18,089 bases of DNA from QHWK01 sp035315685 (lineage in GTDB: Bacteria; Acidobacteriota; Vicinamibacteria; Vicinamibacterales; CAVVIG01), in NCBI GenBank assembly GCA_035315685.1, contig DATFXR010000429.1, positions 1 to 18,089 on the forward strand. The letters are read 5' to 3'. The position numbers and the translations under genes were made by a program. This document shows positions 7,925 to 14,955 of the stretch, one piece after another. The first letter of the stretch is position 1, and the number at the start of each line of letters is the position of its first letter. The notes below the pieces were generated by a model. The model did no database searches. It had not been told where the DNA came from and saw only the letters and a list, made by a program, of their open reading frames with translations.

Positions 7925-8790
7925 GTGTACTGCACTTTGTCGTCAATGACGCCCTGATCCAAACGCAGTTCGTCGATAAGTGTCTTCGCGATGGTTGGGG
8001 CGTCTTTGTCGTCAAACATCGGGGACCTTGCTGAACCGTGGGCCACGTAATATAAGCGTCGTCCTTTGACTGGGTCTGTGAACTTCAATGGTAACCGCTG
8101 CATGAGCGACTGAGCAGTCAGCCACACTTCATATTGGTCGGCGAGCTCCTTGAAGTCTGCTACTGATCTCAGATACTTCTCAAGTTGTCCACTGTCGACC
8201 AACGCATCCGGTTGATCGAACGACAACCCCGCCAACTTTCCTCCCATTTTCAGCGTCACTCCCTGAGGAAGCGTGAGCGGCGCTCTCGCAGAGGCACTGT
8301 AACTTGTTGGTCCTGTTGTCAGCGCGCACTGAATGACTGGGCGACCAGGCCTGACGGCGGGCCTTTGCGGACCGTGTAGATCGGGCGAGGCTCGCTGAAC
8401 GATCGGCGGCTGAAGCGGTCGCGGACTGAGACGTGGCTTCGCCACACCCTGTGAGCGACTCGGCTGCTTGCCGGTAGTCGCCTCCGCGGGGCCAGCGATC
8501 CAAGGTGGTGCTGTGGCCATCGGTCCCGGGGGAGCGGGCGTCGGCGCTGTGTTTGGCTTGCGCACGAGTGCTGCCCCACCGATCCCCGGCGCTGCGAGCC
8601 TCGGTTGAAGCGTTCGAGTCGGTCTGTAGATCGGCGCACTACGCATGACGGCCGACTCGATCCGCTGAGCTGATCGCGGCCGATACGGCGCAGGTGCCTT
8701 TGCGGTTGTCGTGGTTGGCCGATACGCAGGAGGCAGGGCCGGTTGCGCAGCGAGCGGGTTCGTGCCGGCCCCCACAATCGGATGCGTCAC
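7729..8790 (-). CDS. Effector/polymorphic-toxin-like protein with YRP and VIQ(R/C) motifs, frameshifted near its C-terminus
   Basis: 353 residues from a GTG at 8790; only about the first 289 look authentic. Residues 1-155 are Pro/Ala/Thr-rich with three spaced YRP motifs (23-25, 36-38, 55-57), then PIVQRA (129-134) and PVIQCA (151-156). From memory, YRP repeats followed by V(V/I)QR occur in the N-terminal parts of bacterial effector/polymorphic toxin proteins, including DUF4157-linked ones. No DUF4157 HExxH is present here. Residues 157-289 form a separate domain with LEKYLRSVADFKELADQYEVWL and LYYVAHGSARSPMF (HG at 251-252) followed by a helix AKTLIDELRL. A strand ending in HG and then a helix is seen in clan CD peptidase-like domains, but no partner Cys is visible, so this is weak. 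After 7923 the frame is wrong (Ser/Arg-rich tail). GC falls from about 70% in the N-terminal coding part to 40-45% at the 3' end, which suggests an acquired C-terminal cassette. No immunity gene is recognised beside it. Confidence 0.65.
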   Translation of the reverse strand: MTHPIVGAGTNPLAAQPALPPAYRPTTTTAKAPAPYRPRSAQRIESAVMRSAPIYRPTRTLQPRLAAPGIGGAALVRKPNTAPTPAPPGPMATAPPWIAGPAEATTGKQPSRSQGVAKPRLSPRPLQPPIVQRASPDLHGPQRPAVRPGRPVIQCALTTGPTSYSASARAPLTLPQGVTLKMGGKLAGLSFDQPDALVDSGQLEKYLRSVADFKELADQYEVWLTAQSLMQRLPLKFTDPVKGRRLYYVAHGSARSPMFDDKDAPTIAKTLIDELRLDQGVIDDKVQYTPMVKSKAKLPRGRNKRSKRHRSSSSSTGLPPSSSYGRVTPRISVNCAVRSSLSSRSTKRTLCWL

Positions 8791-9143
8791 ACGCCACAGC
8801 TTTCCCCTTTTCTCCTGCCTCGGCTGGATGAGAACACGATTGAGTCACGCCACGGGATGCTCCTCAAGGCCGGTCTCGTACGGACTGACACACATTGAGA
8901 GACTCCGCCCGTGGCGCGGCGTCTCGGGACGGGATTCCGCCGTCCTGCAATTGCAACCCACCAGTCCCTCGCGATTGGCTTTCCGACCAAGAGGCGATAT
9001 TTTACGAGTTTTCTTCACGCGACAGCACCGAAAGTTCGTCGGTGGCGGCTGCTGAGCGTGGCAACCGGACGCTCTTTCTTGCCCGCGAACCTGTTGTTGA
9101 TTCAGAGCCAACGGTTCGACATGCGGCTTCGTCTAAGATCAGG
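8791..9143. other. Divergent intergenic region, no gene recognised
   Basis: 353 bases between the GTG of the effector-like gene and the ATG of the permease. The permease frame stays open upstream to 8895, but its 83 extra codons have no family resemblance. I find no PadR-type regulator gene, which often precedes ADOP permeases, and no convincing -35/-10 pair. A purine-rich AGGAGAAAAGGGGAA (minus strand, near 8800-8816) precedes the effector-like start. Confidence 0.4.
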
Positions 9144-11555
9144 ATGCCGTTGCTTCAGGACTTCCGGTACGCGCTTCGGACCATCCGCCAGGCTCCCGGC
9201 TTCTCTGTCGTCGTCACCTTGACGATCGCTCTCGGCGTGGGCGCGACGACTGCCATTTTCAGCATTGTGGACGCTGTTCTCCTGCGACCGCTGCCGTATC
9301 CCGGTCAGGAATCGTTGGTGAAGCTGTTTGACATCCAGAGCGGGCGTGATACTGGCGCGCTCTCGTTTCCCGAGTTCATAGACTGGCGTGATCGCGGGAG
9401 CGACGTCTTCGAGTCCGTGGGTGCGTACGGCACGCGCGGTGAAGTCCTGAGCGGCGTCGGTGAAGCGGAGCAGCTGCGCGGAGTCCAGGCGAGTTTCGAA
9501 TTGCCAAGCCTCCTCGGGCTGCGTCCAACGTTGGGGCGAGGATTCATCGACGCGGACGAACTGCCCGGCAGTCCGCACGTCGTCATACTCGGCGAACACG
9601 TGTGGCGGAGTCACTTCGGCGCGGATCCGCGGATCGTCGGCCGCGCGGTCATGCTGACCGGCGTGTCCTATCAGGTGATCGGGATTTTTCCGTCGACAGC
9701 GTCCGCGATCCTGCCATCGCCCTACTACATGGCTCGCGGCAAGCCCGCGGATTTCTGGGAGCCGCTTCAGCGGGATCCGAAGTCCGCACCGCGCGGTCTG
9801 CATCATCTGGACGGTATCGCGCGGCTGCGGTCCGGCGTGACGCTGGCGCAGGCTGCCGGCCGCGTGGACGCGATCGCGGACACGATCAAAAAGGATCGAT
9901 CGACGACCCATGGCCTTCACGTGCGTCAGCTGGCTACAGTGCTCATCGGCGATCTCGCGGCGCCGCTCGCATTGCTGCTCGTGGCCGTTGCGCTGCTTCT
10001 GCTGATCACGTGCGCGAACGTTGCCAGTCTGCTGCTGGCGCGATCGGCGTCCCGCGAGCGCGAGTTCGCGGTCAGAACCGCGCTTGGGGCGGATCGCGGA
10101 CGGCTCGTTTCACTCGTGATGGTCGAGAGCGTCACGCGCGCCGCCGTCGGAGGCCTGTTTGGCATCGGTCTCGCGTATGCCATCGGGAACGTTGCGCGGA
10201 CGATGCTCGTGGGAACCCTTCCGCGCGTAGCCACCGCGGCGATCGACGGGCGGGTGCTTGCTGTCGCGTGTGGGCTGTCTCTCTTCTCGGGTCTCGCGTT
10301 CGGCATGACACCGGCGCTGCGGGCGTTGCGGCGTGACGTCATCGCCGGCCTGAGCGGCGCTCGGGGCTCGGTGGAACACGTCTCTCGCGACGCCGTCCGA
10401 CGGACGCTCATGGTCAGCGAGATCGCGCTGTCTTTCGTCTTGCTCGTCGCGGCGGCGCTGCTTGCTGAAAGTTATCTCCGCCTCGTGAACGTCCCGAAAG
10501 GGTTCAGACCCGACGACCTGATCACCGCGCGCGTCTGGCTGCCGTCGACGCGTTATGCCACGGACGCGGCGCAGAACGCGTTCTTCGATCGCCTCACGGA
10601 GCGCTTGGCCGGCGACTTCGGGCCGCGGACCGTTACGCTGGCCAGCGACCTTCCCATTGAAGGCGGAACGTACGGAAGCGTCGGGCTCAACAACCCCAGA
10701 TTCCCGGATGGCGCTGCCCATGTCGAAAAGCGAATCGTCTCGTCGAACTACTTCGACGTCCTGCAGGCGCGGCTCGTCCGCGGCCGGTTCTTCCAGCCGT
10801 CTGACGCCGCGGGCAGTCAACCCGTCGTCGTGGTGAACGAAACGTTCGCGCGTTTGTGGCTCGACGGCGATCCGCTTGGACAGAACGTCGCGTTTTCGTG
10901 GGGCATCAACGGGACGCAGAGCATCGTCGGCGTCGTCGCGGACGTACGCGAGGGCCGTCTCGACGAGCAGCCCAAAGCCGCCATCTACATATCGCGCGCC
11001 CAGCGGCCCAACTCCGACATGCACCTGATCGCGCGGACGTCGCGGGCGGTGAGTGAAGTGACCAGGCTGATTCGAGCGTCCGTTGCGAATCTCGATGCCG
11101 CGCTCCCCGTGATCGACGTCAAATCAGGCGACGAGATCGTTGCGGCCAGCGCGCGCCCGCAGCAACTGACCGGCAGCGTGATTGGCGCGTTTGCCGTGTC
11201 GGCCCTCGTCTTGGCAGCGATCGGTCTCTATGGGCTCATCAGCTACTCCGTTGCCCAGCGGCGGCAGGAGCTCGGCATACGAGCCGCAATCGGCGCGCGG
11301 TCGCGCGATTTGATGCAGCTCGTCCTCGGCCACAGCTTACGCGTGACCGTGACCGGCATCATGTGGGGTGCGGCCGCCGCGCTGGCGGTCAGCCGCCTGC
11401 TGTCGGCGCAGCTCTTCGGAGTCGGTGAACGCGATCCGCGTGTGTACGCCGCCGTCGCGGTGCTGATTCTCGTCGTGGCTTTGCTGTCGAGCGCGCTGCC
11501 GACGCTGCGCGCAACGCGCGCAAGCCCGCTCGACGCGCTGCGCATGGGGCAATAA
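9144..11555 (+). CDS. ADOP-type MacB/FtsX-like ABC transporter permease
   Basis: 803 residues from the ATG at 9144, where the family N-terminus begins (MPLLQDFRYALRTIRQAPGF); the ribosome site is weak (AGATCAGG). Order: first transmembrane helix (about 20-45, VVVTLTIALGVGATTAIFSI); a MacB_PCD periplasmic domain (about 50-245); an FtsX block with two to three helices (about 270-400, including ITCANVASLLLARSASRERE); a further helix (about 420-445, VSEIALSFVLLVAAALL); a second periplasmic domain; then a second FtsX block (about 675-795) with the coupling-helix-like RRQELGIRAAIGA. This duplicated layout of about 800 residues is the 'ADOP' form common in Acidobacteriota. It acts in the inner membrane, likely with an ATPase encoded elsewhere, since no ATPase gene is present. 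Substrate unknown; MacB relatives export peptides, macrolides or lipoproteins. Confidence 0.93.
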   Translation: MPLLQDFRYALRTIRQAPGFSVVVTLTIALGVGATTAIFSIVDAVLLRPLPYPGQESLVKLFDIQSGRDTGALSFPEFIDWRDRGSDVFESVGAYGTRGEVLSGVGEAEQLRGVQASFELPSLLGLRPTLGRGFIDADELPGSPHVVILGEHVWRSHFGADPRIVGRAVMLTGVSYQVIGIFPSTASAILPSPYYMARGKPADFWEPLQRDPKSAPRGLHHLDGIARLRSGVTLAQAAGRVDAIADTIKKDRSTTHGLHVRQLATVLIGDLAAPLALLLVAVALLLLITCANVASLLLARSASREREFAVRTALGADRGRLVSLVMVESVTRAAVGGLFGIGLAYAIGNVARTMLVGTLPRVATAAIDGRVLAVACGLSLFSGLAFGMTPALRALRRDVIAGLSGARGSVEHVSRDAVRRTLMVSEIALSFVLLVAAALLAESYLRLVNVPKGFRPDDLITARVWLPSTRYATDAAQNAFFDRLTERLAGDFGPRTVTLASDLPIEGGTYGSVGLNNPRFPDGAAHVEKRIVSSNYFDVLQARLVRGRFFQPSDAAGSQPVVVVNETFARLWLDGDPLGQNVAFSWGINGTQSIVGVVADVREGRLDEQPKAAIYISRAQRPNSDMHLIARTSRAVSEVTRLIRASVANLDAALPVIDVKSGDEIVAASARPQQLTGSVIGAFAVSALVLAAIGLYGLISYSVAQRRQELGIRAAIGARSRDLMQLVLGHSLRVTVTGIMWGAAAALAVSRLLSAQLFGVGERDPRVYAAVAVLILVVALLSSALPTLRATRASPLDALRMGQ

Positions 11556-11568
11556 CGGCTGCTTGCTC

Positions 11569-11768
11569 TTATTCGACCCGCAGAACCACGTTTAGATCCA
11601 CCAGCGCGAGAGCTGAAAAAGCCTCAGCAGCTGCGCCAGCAGGCGGGGGCGCCGAATCGATTGGTTGAAGACCTCGCCCATCTCGCGGAGTCGCGCGACC
11701 GGTAGGGCCGGATCGATCTCGCGGACCACGCGGCCAATCATCGGCGCGAGCGTCTCTAGCGAGCTCGG
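11569..11768 (-). pseudogene. Decayed C-terminal fragment of a second ADOP permease
   Basis: Reading the minus strand from 11768, one frame gives SLETLAPMIGRVVREIDP, then ALPVARLREMGEVFNQSI, then RRPRLLAQLLRLF. This is the conserved ADOP stretch before the last FtsX block ('DPALPV...M...V..S...PR.L..LL..F'). At a run of five T (plus-strand A run 11616-11620) the sense moves to the next frame, which continues FSALALV and then jumps to DLNVVLRVE and a TAA at 11569. FSALAL is the start of the following helix and 'DxxVVLRxE' is the usual ADOP C-terminus, so about 70 residues of the last membrane block appear deleted. It is tail-to-tail with the intact permease, whose own end (LDALRMGQ) differs, so it comes from a different paralogue. 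Confidence 0.65.
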
Positions 11769-11810
11769 TCAGCGAGCTCAGTATGTCCTCGGGTGCTGAG
11801 CGTGTCAGGT

Positions 11811-11828
11811 GGCGCCACTCAGTGGCGT
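11811..11828 (-). repeat. Inverted repeat just after the winged-helix gene
   Basis: GGCGCCACT-C-AGTGGCGTC: perfect seven-base arms around one central base (CGCCACT/AGTGGCG), nearly nine with one mismatch. It begins right at the stop of the regulator gene. It could be a hairpin terminator or a binding site; no U-run follows. Confidence 0.35.
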
Positions 11829-12311
11829 CTATCGTGTCGGCTCGATCGGTGATGTGTGTGATTGTGGGGCGGGAACGAACCTGTCGTACCGTGTGCGAGC
11901 AAAGAGAATCATCACGAGTGCGGCGAGAATCGCCACGGCGGCGTAGCCGACGAGTCGGCGCCTCCACCGGCTCGGCATGTTCGGCGCGCGGCCCTCGTGT
12001 CTCGTGGCCACAGGCTCGACGAACCGATAACCCCTCCGCGGCACGGTTTCGATAAATCGAGCGCTCGAGCCCTTGTCCCCAAGAACCGTTCGGAGGCGGC
12101 TGACGACGACGTCAAGACTGTGGTCAAAGTGTACGGTTCTGTCGGCCCACAACGTGCGCTCGATCTCCTCACGGGTGATCAGCTCGCCTGGCCGCTGTAG
12201 CAGCAGACAGAGCAGGTCGACGGCTTGCCCGCCGAGCCTGACCGGCTGCCCTGCGGCCATCAGGACCCTCCGCTGATCGTCGAACTCAAACTCTCCGAAT
12301 ATCTTCACCAC
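11829..12311 (-). CDS. Short membrane-tethered winged-helix regulator (ToxR/CadC-like)
   Basis: 160 residues from tandem GTG codons; GGAG lies about seven bases before the first. Residues 1-98 are an OmpR/PhoB-type winged helix (Trans_reg_C): FGEFEFDDQRRVL, LGGQAVDLLCLLLQRPGEL, the DNA-facing part SLDVVVSRLRTVLGD and the wing FIETVPRRGYRFVEP are all standard. A basic linker and one transmembrane helix follow (about 113-133, VGYAAVAILAALVMILFA), then only about 27 residues outside. ToxR/CadC and acidobacterial relatives usually carry a large sensor or TPR/TolB domain after the helix. This one is either a minimal form or cut short; an ADOP relic lies directly downstream. It is divergent from doxX, with tandem TTGTGAG-like repeats between, and so is likely the regulator of that pair. 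Confidence 0.85.
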   Translation of the reverse strand: MVKIFGEFEFDDQRRVLMAAGQPVRLGGQAVDLLCLLLQRPGELITREEIERTLWADRTVHFDHSLDVVVSRLRTVLGDKGSSARFIETVPRRGYRFVEPVATRHEGRAPNMPSRWRRRLVGYAAVAILAALVMILFARTRYDRFVPAPQSHTSPIEPTR

Positions 12312-12364
12312 GGCGCGCTCCGGTCTCCGAGCGGATGGTGGCTCGGATTCTACATGCGTGACAG

Positions 12365-12393
12365 TTTGTGAGGAAGAATTGAGCTTTTGTGAG
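12365..12393. promoter_or_regulatory. Tandem 10-11 bp direct repeats, candidate operator
   Basis: TTTGTGAG at 12365-12372 and again at 12386-12393, exactly 21 bases apart, with a related AATTGAG at 12377-12383 in between. The three units lie 11 and 10 bases apart, that is on the same face of the helix. OmpR/PhoB-type winged helices bind such direct repeats head to tail. The site lies between the divergent regulator and doxX genes, 54-82 bases and 83-111 bases from their starts. Confidence 0.45.
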
Positions 12394-12475
12394 TTGAATC
12401 CGCCTGCGCCGGATGGTCCGATCCCGGGCAGCGGATCGCCCGCCCTAAACGCGATCTCGCGTGAAGGACATACCC

Positions 12476-12838
12476 ATGATCAAGCTTCCACGGGTCGCAG
12501 TGTGGGCAGTCGCCATCCTCCTGGCGGTGGCATTTGTCGCGTCTGGAATTTCGAAGATCGAAGGGGCCTCGGCCGCGCGCTGGTCAGAGAGGTTCCGGCA
12601 TTGGGGCTACCCCGCGAACGCTCAGTATATCGTCGGCATGTTCGAAATTCTCGGTGGTCTCGGCGTATTGATTCCACGATGGAGGCGGGCCGCTTCCATG
12701 ACGCTCGGCGTCGTCATGATCGGCGCGCTCGGCACCCACCTTGTCAACGCCGAATTCCCGCGCGTCATTTCGCCGCTGGTCCTCGGCGGACTCGCGTGTC
12801 TGATGTATTTGTCGCATCGACGACGTCCAGCAGAATAG
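12476..12838 (+). CDS. DoxX family membrane protein
   Basis: 120 residues from the ATG at 12476, with GAAGGA eight bases before; a GTG at 12461 in the same frame is less likely because it lies upstream of that site. Four hydrophobic helices are visible: about 7-24 (VAVWAVAILLAVAFVASG), 46-63, 70-88 and 95-112. The sequence VASGISKIEG...WSERFRHWGYP...GMFEILGGLGVLIPRWRR...GALGTHLV is typical of the small DoxX/DoxD-like family. These are four-helix inner-membrane proteins, some tied to thiosulfate:quinone oxidoreduction or oxidative-stress complexes; the substrate cannot be read here. It is divergent from the winged-helix regulator. Confidence 0.85.
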   Translation: MIKLPRVAVWAVAILLAVAFVASGISKIEGASAARWSERFRHWGYPANAQYIVGMFEILGGLGVLIPRWRRAASMTLGVVMIGALGTHLVNAEFPRVISPLVLGGLACLMYLSHRRRPAE

Positions 12839-12842
12839 GCAC

Positions 12843-12869
12843 GTGATCGCAGGAATAAGGTGCGATTAC
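12843..12869 (+). terminator. Possible hairpin after doxX
   Basis: ATCGCA-GGAATAAGG-TGCGAT, six-base arms with a nine-base loop, a few bases beyond the doxX stop. There is no T-run, so at most a weak terminator. The rest of 12839-13097 holds nothing I recognise. Confidence 0.25.
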
Positions 12870-13097
12870 CGGCAACCCGTCATCGTGAGCCTGGCCTGGA
12901 TGACTCCGGTCGCACCTGCTGCGGTCGTCGCGGCGCCGGTCACCGACTCGCAGGACAACCGATGAGCTGTCGGCAGTACGGCAAGAGGCCGCATCACCGC
13001 AACACCTGATGCGTGCCTGCTCCGCACAATCACGATGGGATTTTCGTCGTCCATCTACTAACATGACCACGCCACGGCTGAAGACTACGCGGGCATC

Positions 13098-14312
13098 GTG
13101 TCCCAACGCGTCGCCGCCGAACGCCACGCCCTGGCCGGCGAGTGGCTTCGCCGCCTGAATGAGTTGCTGACTGTCGCTCCCAACGAGGTATTTCCGTCGG
13201 GACAGCTGCTCGATCACATTCCCTCGTTGATCGCGGAGATCGCAGCCTACCTGCGAGCTCCAGCTGATGAAGAAATTGCGGCGAATACCGTCGTCATCGA
13301 AAAAGCCCGCGAGCTCGGAAGCCTCCGCCACGAGCAGCGGGCTTCTGTCCATCAGCTCTTGCGCGAATACGAGATTCTCGCCGACATTCTCGAGACGTTC
13401 GTCGTCGAGGAAACCGGACGTTTGGGACTTCAGCCGGCGCCGGCAGAATGCTTCGAACTGCTCCGTCGCCTGACACGGTCCTCACGCACTTTGATGCGTA
13501 CGACAGTCGACACCTTCGTGAGCGAGTACATGAGGGCAATTGAGGATCGCAACGAGCGGATCAAGGCGTTCAATCAGATGGTGAGTCACGAATTGCGCAC
13601 ACCGATCGGGACGCTTCTCTTCGCCGCGGCGGCCCTCGACCGACCTGACATCCGCGCCGAGCCGACGCGGCTCGGGAAAATCACGACGACGATCAAGGCG
13701 AACTCACAGCGCCTGTCATCGCTCGTGGAAAACCTGCAGCGCGTGACCGGACTCGGTGGACGTCTCGATGTTCCGAACGAACAGCAGGTCGATGTTGAAA
13801 CGATCGCGAATGAAGTTGCACGCCAGCTCGCAGACCAGGCGGCGTCCCGAAAGGTACGCATCGTAGTCGACACGCGTCTTCCAGAGCTGTGTACGGATCC
13901 CGCGCGTCTTGAACTCGCGCTGATGAACCTCGTTTCGAACGCGATCAAGTACAGCGATCCCGGCAAACCCGACTCAATCGTCGAAATCACGTCGCCGAAG
14001 CCGGAACATGTCTCAGCGGGCACCTGTGTGATCCATGTGCGGGACAACGGCCTCGGAATCGCCGAGGCGAACAGGTCCGCGATCTTCGATCGATTCTTCC
14101 GGGCTCACGCACAGATGGACACCGAACTGGGAGTGAGCGGGTCCGGACTCGGCCTGGCCATCACCGCGGATTGCATCCAGGCGATGGGCGGCACGATCGC
14201 ATGTCAATCGACCGTGGGAGACGGTAGCTGTTTTTCGATTACCCTGCCGCTCAACCGTCCGCCAGGTCGAGAGAAATCGGCGTTACCATCGCCTGATGGC
14301 GATGCTAGATAG
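13098..14312 (+). CDS. Soluble sensor histidine kinase with RsbRD-like N-terminal helical domain
   Basis: 404 residues from a GTG start with a poor ribosome site, so the start is uncertain. The ATG at 13063 is in another frame. No membrane helix is present, so it is cytoplasmic. Residues about 5-150 are all helical: HALAGEWLRRLNEL, then LLDHIPSLIAEIAAYLRAP, ELGSLRHEQRASVHQLLREY and TVDTFVSEYMRAIEDRNERI. The 'LxxxHIPxLIxxIxxxL...ELGxLRHEQxxSVxQLLREYxxL' pattern resembles RsbRD N-terminal/globin-like sensor domains found at the front of some kinases. The HisKA H-box is MVSHELRTPIG (His about 164), followed by an HATPase_c domain with N-box NLVSNAIKYSDPG (about 276-288), DNGLGIA (about 315) and GSGLGLAI (about 347). 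All key residues are present. No response regulator gene is adjacent. Confidence 0.92.
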   Translation: MSQRVAAERHALAGEWLRRLNELLTVAPNEVFPSGQLLDHIPSLIAEIAAYLRAPADEEIAANTVVIEKARELGSLRHEQRASVHQLLREYEILADILETFVVEETGRLGLQPAPAECFELLRRLTRSSRTLMRTTVDTFVSEYMRAIEDRNERIKAFNQMVSHELRTPIGTLLFAAAALDRPDIRAEPTRLGKITTTIKANSQRLSSLVENLQRVTGLGGRLDVPNEQQVDVETIANEVARQLADQAASRKVRIVVDTRLPELCTDPARLELALMNLVSNAIKYSDPGKPDSIVEITSPKPEHVSAGTCVIHVRDNGLGIAEANRSAIFDRFFRAHAQMDTELGVSGSGLGLAITADCIQAMGGTIACQSTVGDGSCFSITLPLNRPPGREKSALPSPDGDAR

Positions 14313-14447
14313 GTGTGCGTCGCACAACTCGAGCTTGGCTTGCTTGTTTTGGAGACAAAGAAGTCGCGAAACAGCGCCTGCGCTAGCCATTCGAGATCGC
14401 TCAGTGCCAGGCGGCGGTCGGACACCAATGAGCGAACGATGCTAGAT
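14300..14447. repeat. 11-bp direct repeat pair CGATGCTAGAT
   Basis: CGATGCTAGAT occurs at 14300-14310, over the 3' end of the histidine kinase gene, and at 14437-14447, in the presumed cupin promoter, 137 bases apart. It contains CTAG, usually rare in bacteria. It may be chance, a duplication scar around a small insertion, or two binding sites. Confidence 0.35.
14314..14326. terminator. Dyad after the histidine kinase gene
   Basis: TGTGCG-T-CGCACA starts two bases beyond the kinase stop. As a hairpin it has five-base arms with a three-base loop. No T-run follows; weak at best. Confidence 0.25.
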
Positions 14448-14448
14448 T
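14419..14448 (+). promoter_or_regulatory. Candidate extended -10 promoter for the cupin gene
   Basis: An extended -10, TGC-TAGATT (hexamer 14443-14448), lies 18 bases after a -35-like CGGACA (14419-14424). Transcription would begin near 14455, just before the strong ribosome site GAGGAGGG of the cupin gene. Confidence 0.4.
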
Positions 14449-14475
14449 CTTCGCCGGAATCGAGGAGGGTGCGCC

Positions 14476-14928
14476 ATGCGATATGCATGTCGGATTCGTG
14501 CTGTGATGGGCGCGATCGCCCTGTTGGCGGTCGTGTTCCAGAATTCCCTCGGTGAGATCGGTTACGCGCAACAGAGCGGCGTTCCGGCCGAGACGACGGG
14601 ATTCATCGGCAAAACGGCGACGCTCGACGCTACCGGTTACACCGTCGGCCGGAGAATCTTCGCGCCCGGGTCCCACAACGCGACGTGGCACATGCACGCC
14701 GCCGGGCAACTGATCTATGCGGAGTCCGGCCACGGCCGGTATCAGATCAAGGGTCAGCCGATCCGTGAGCTCGCGCCCGGCGACACCGGCTACATTCCGG
14801 GCGGCAGGATGCACTGGCACGGATCGGTGCCGAACGAGTCATTCACGATGACCTTCGTGACCATGGGCGCCGGCGTCACGACGCAGGGCGAAGCGATCAC
14901 GGACGAGACGTACCTGGGGAAGAAGTAA
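14476..14928 (+). CDS. Exported cupin-domain protein
   Basis: 150 residues. The ATG at 14476 is fixed by GAGGAGGG (14462-14469) six bases before it. The N-terminus RYACRIRAVMGAIALLAVVF is a signal peptide, with cleavage probably after the YAQQ region (about 31-33). A single cupin barrel follows. Motif 1 is WHMHAAGQLIYAESGHGRY (about 71-89), which supplies two His and a Glu. Motif 2 is PGDTGYIPGGRMHWHG (about 98-113), with the last metal His. It is therefore a small metal-binding cupin of the quercetin-dioxygenase-like group. Many such exported cupins have no assigned substrate. It is a separate unit after the histidine kinase, with its own likely promoter. Confidence 0.87.
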   Translation: MRYACRIRAVMGAIALLAVVFQNSLGEIGYAQQSGVPAETTGFIGKTATLDATGYTVGRRIFAPGSHNATWHMHAAGQLIYAESGHGRYQIKGQPIRELAPGDTGYIPGGRMHWHGSVPNESFTMTFVTMGAGVTTQGEAITDETYLGKK

Positions 14929-14955
14929 CCGGATGGCCGGCATTCGTGGCGTCGT

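Noticed and set aside
8895..9143. Upstream extension of the ADOP permease by 83 codons
   Set aside because: Family similarity begins exactly at MPLLQDFRYALR (9144); the extra part looks random and has no PadR-like domain.
11569..11967. 132-codon minus-strand frame taken as a gene
   Set aside because: Its first half is an out-of-frame reading of the winged-helix gene and its last 16 codons are the tail of the ADOP relic; it is a chance join.
12866..13054. 62-codon minus-strand frame between doxX and the histidine kinase
   Set aside because: No ribosome site, no recognisable family, and short enough to be chance.
14204..14488. Minus-strand frame with SLVSDRRLALSDLEWLAQAL
   Set aside because: The middle looks protein-like, but I cannot place it in a family and its end is antisense to the histidine kinase; not enough to call a relic.
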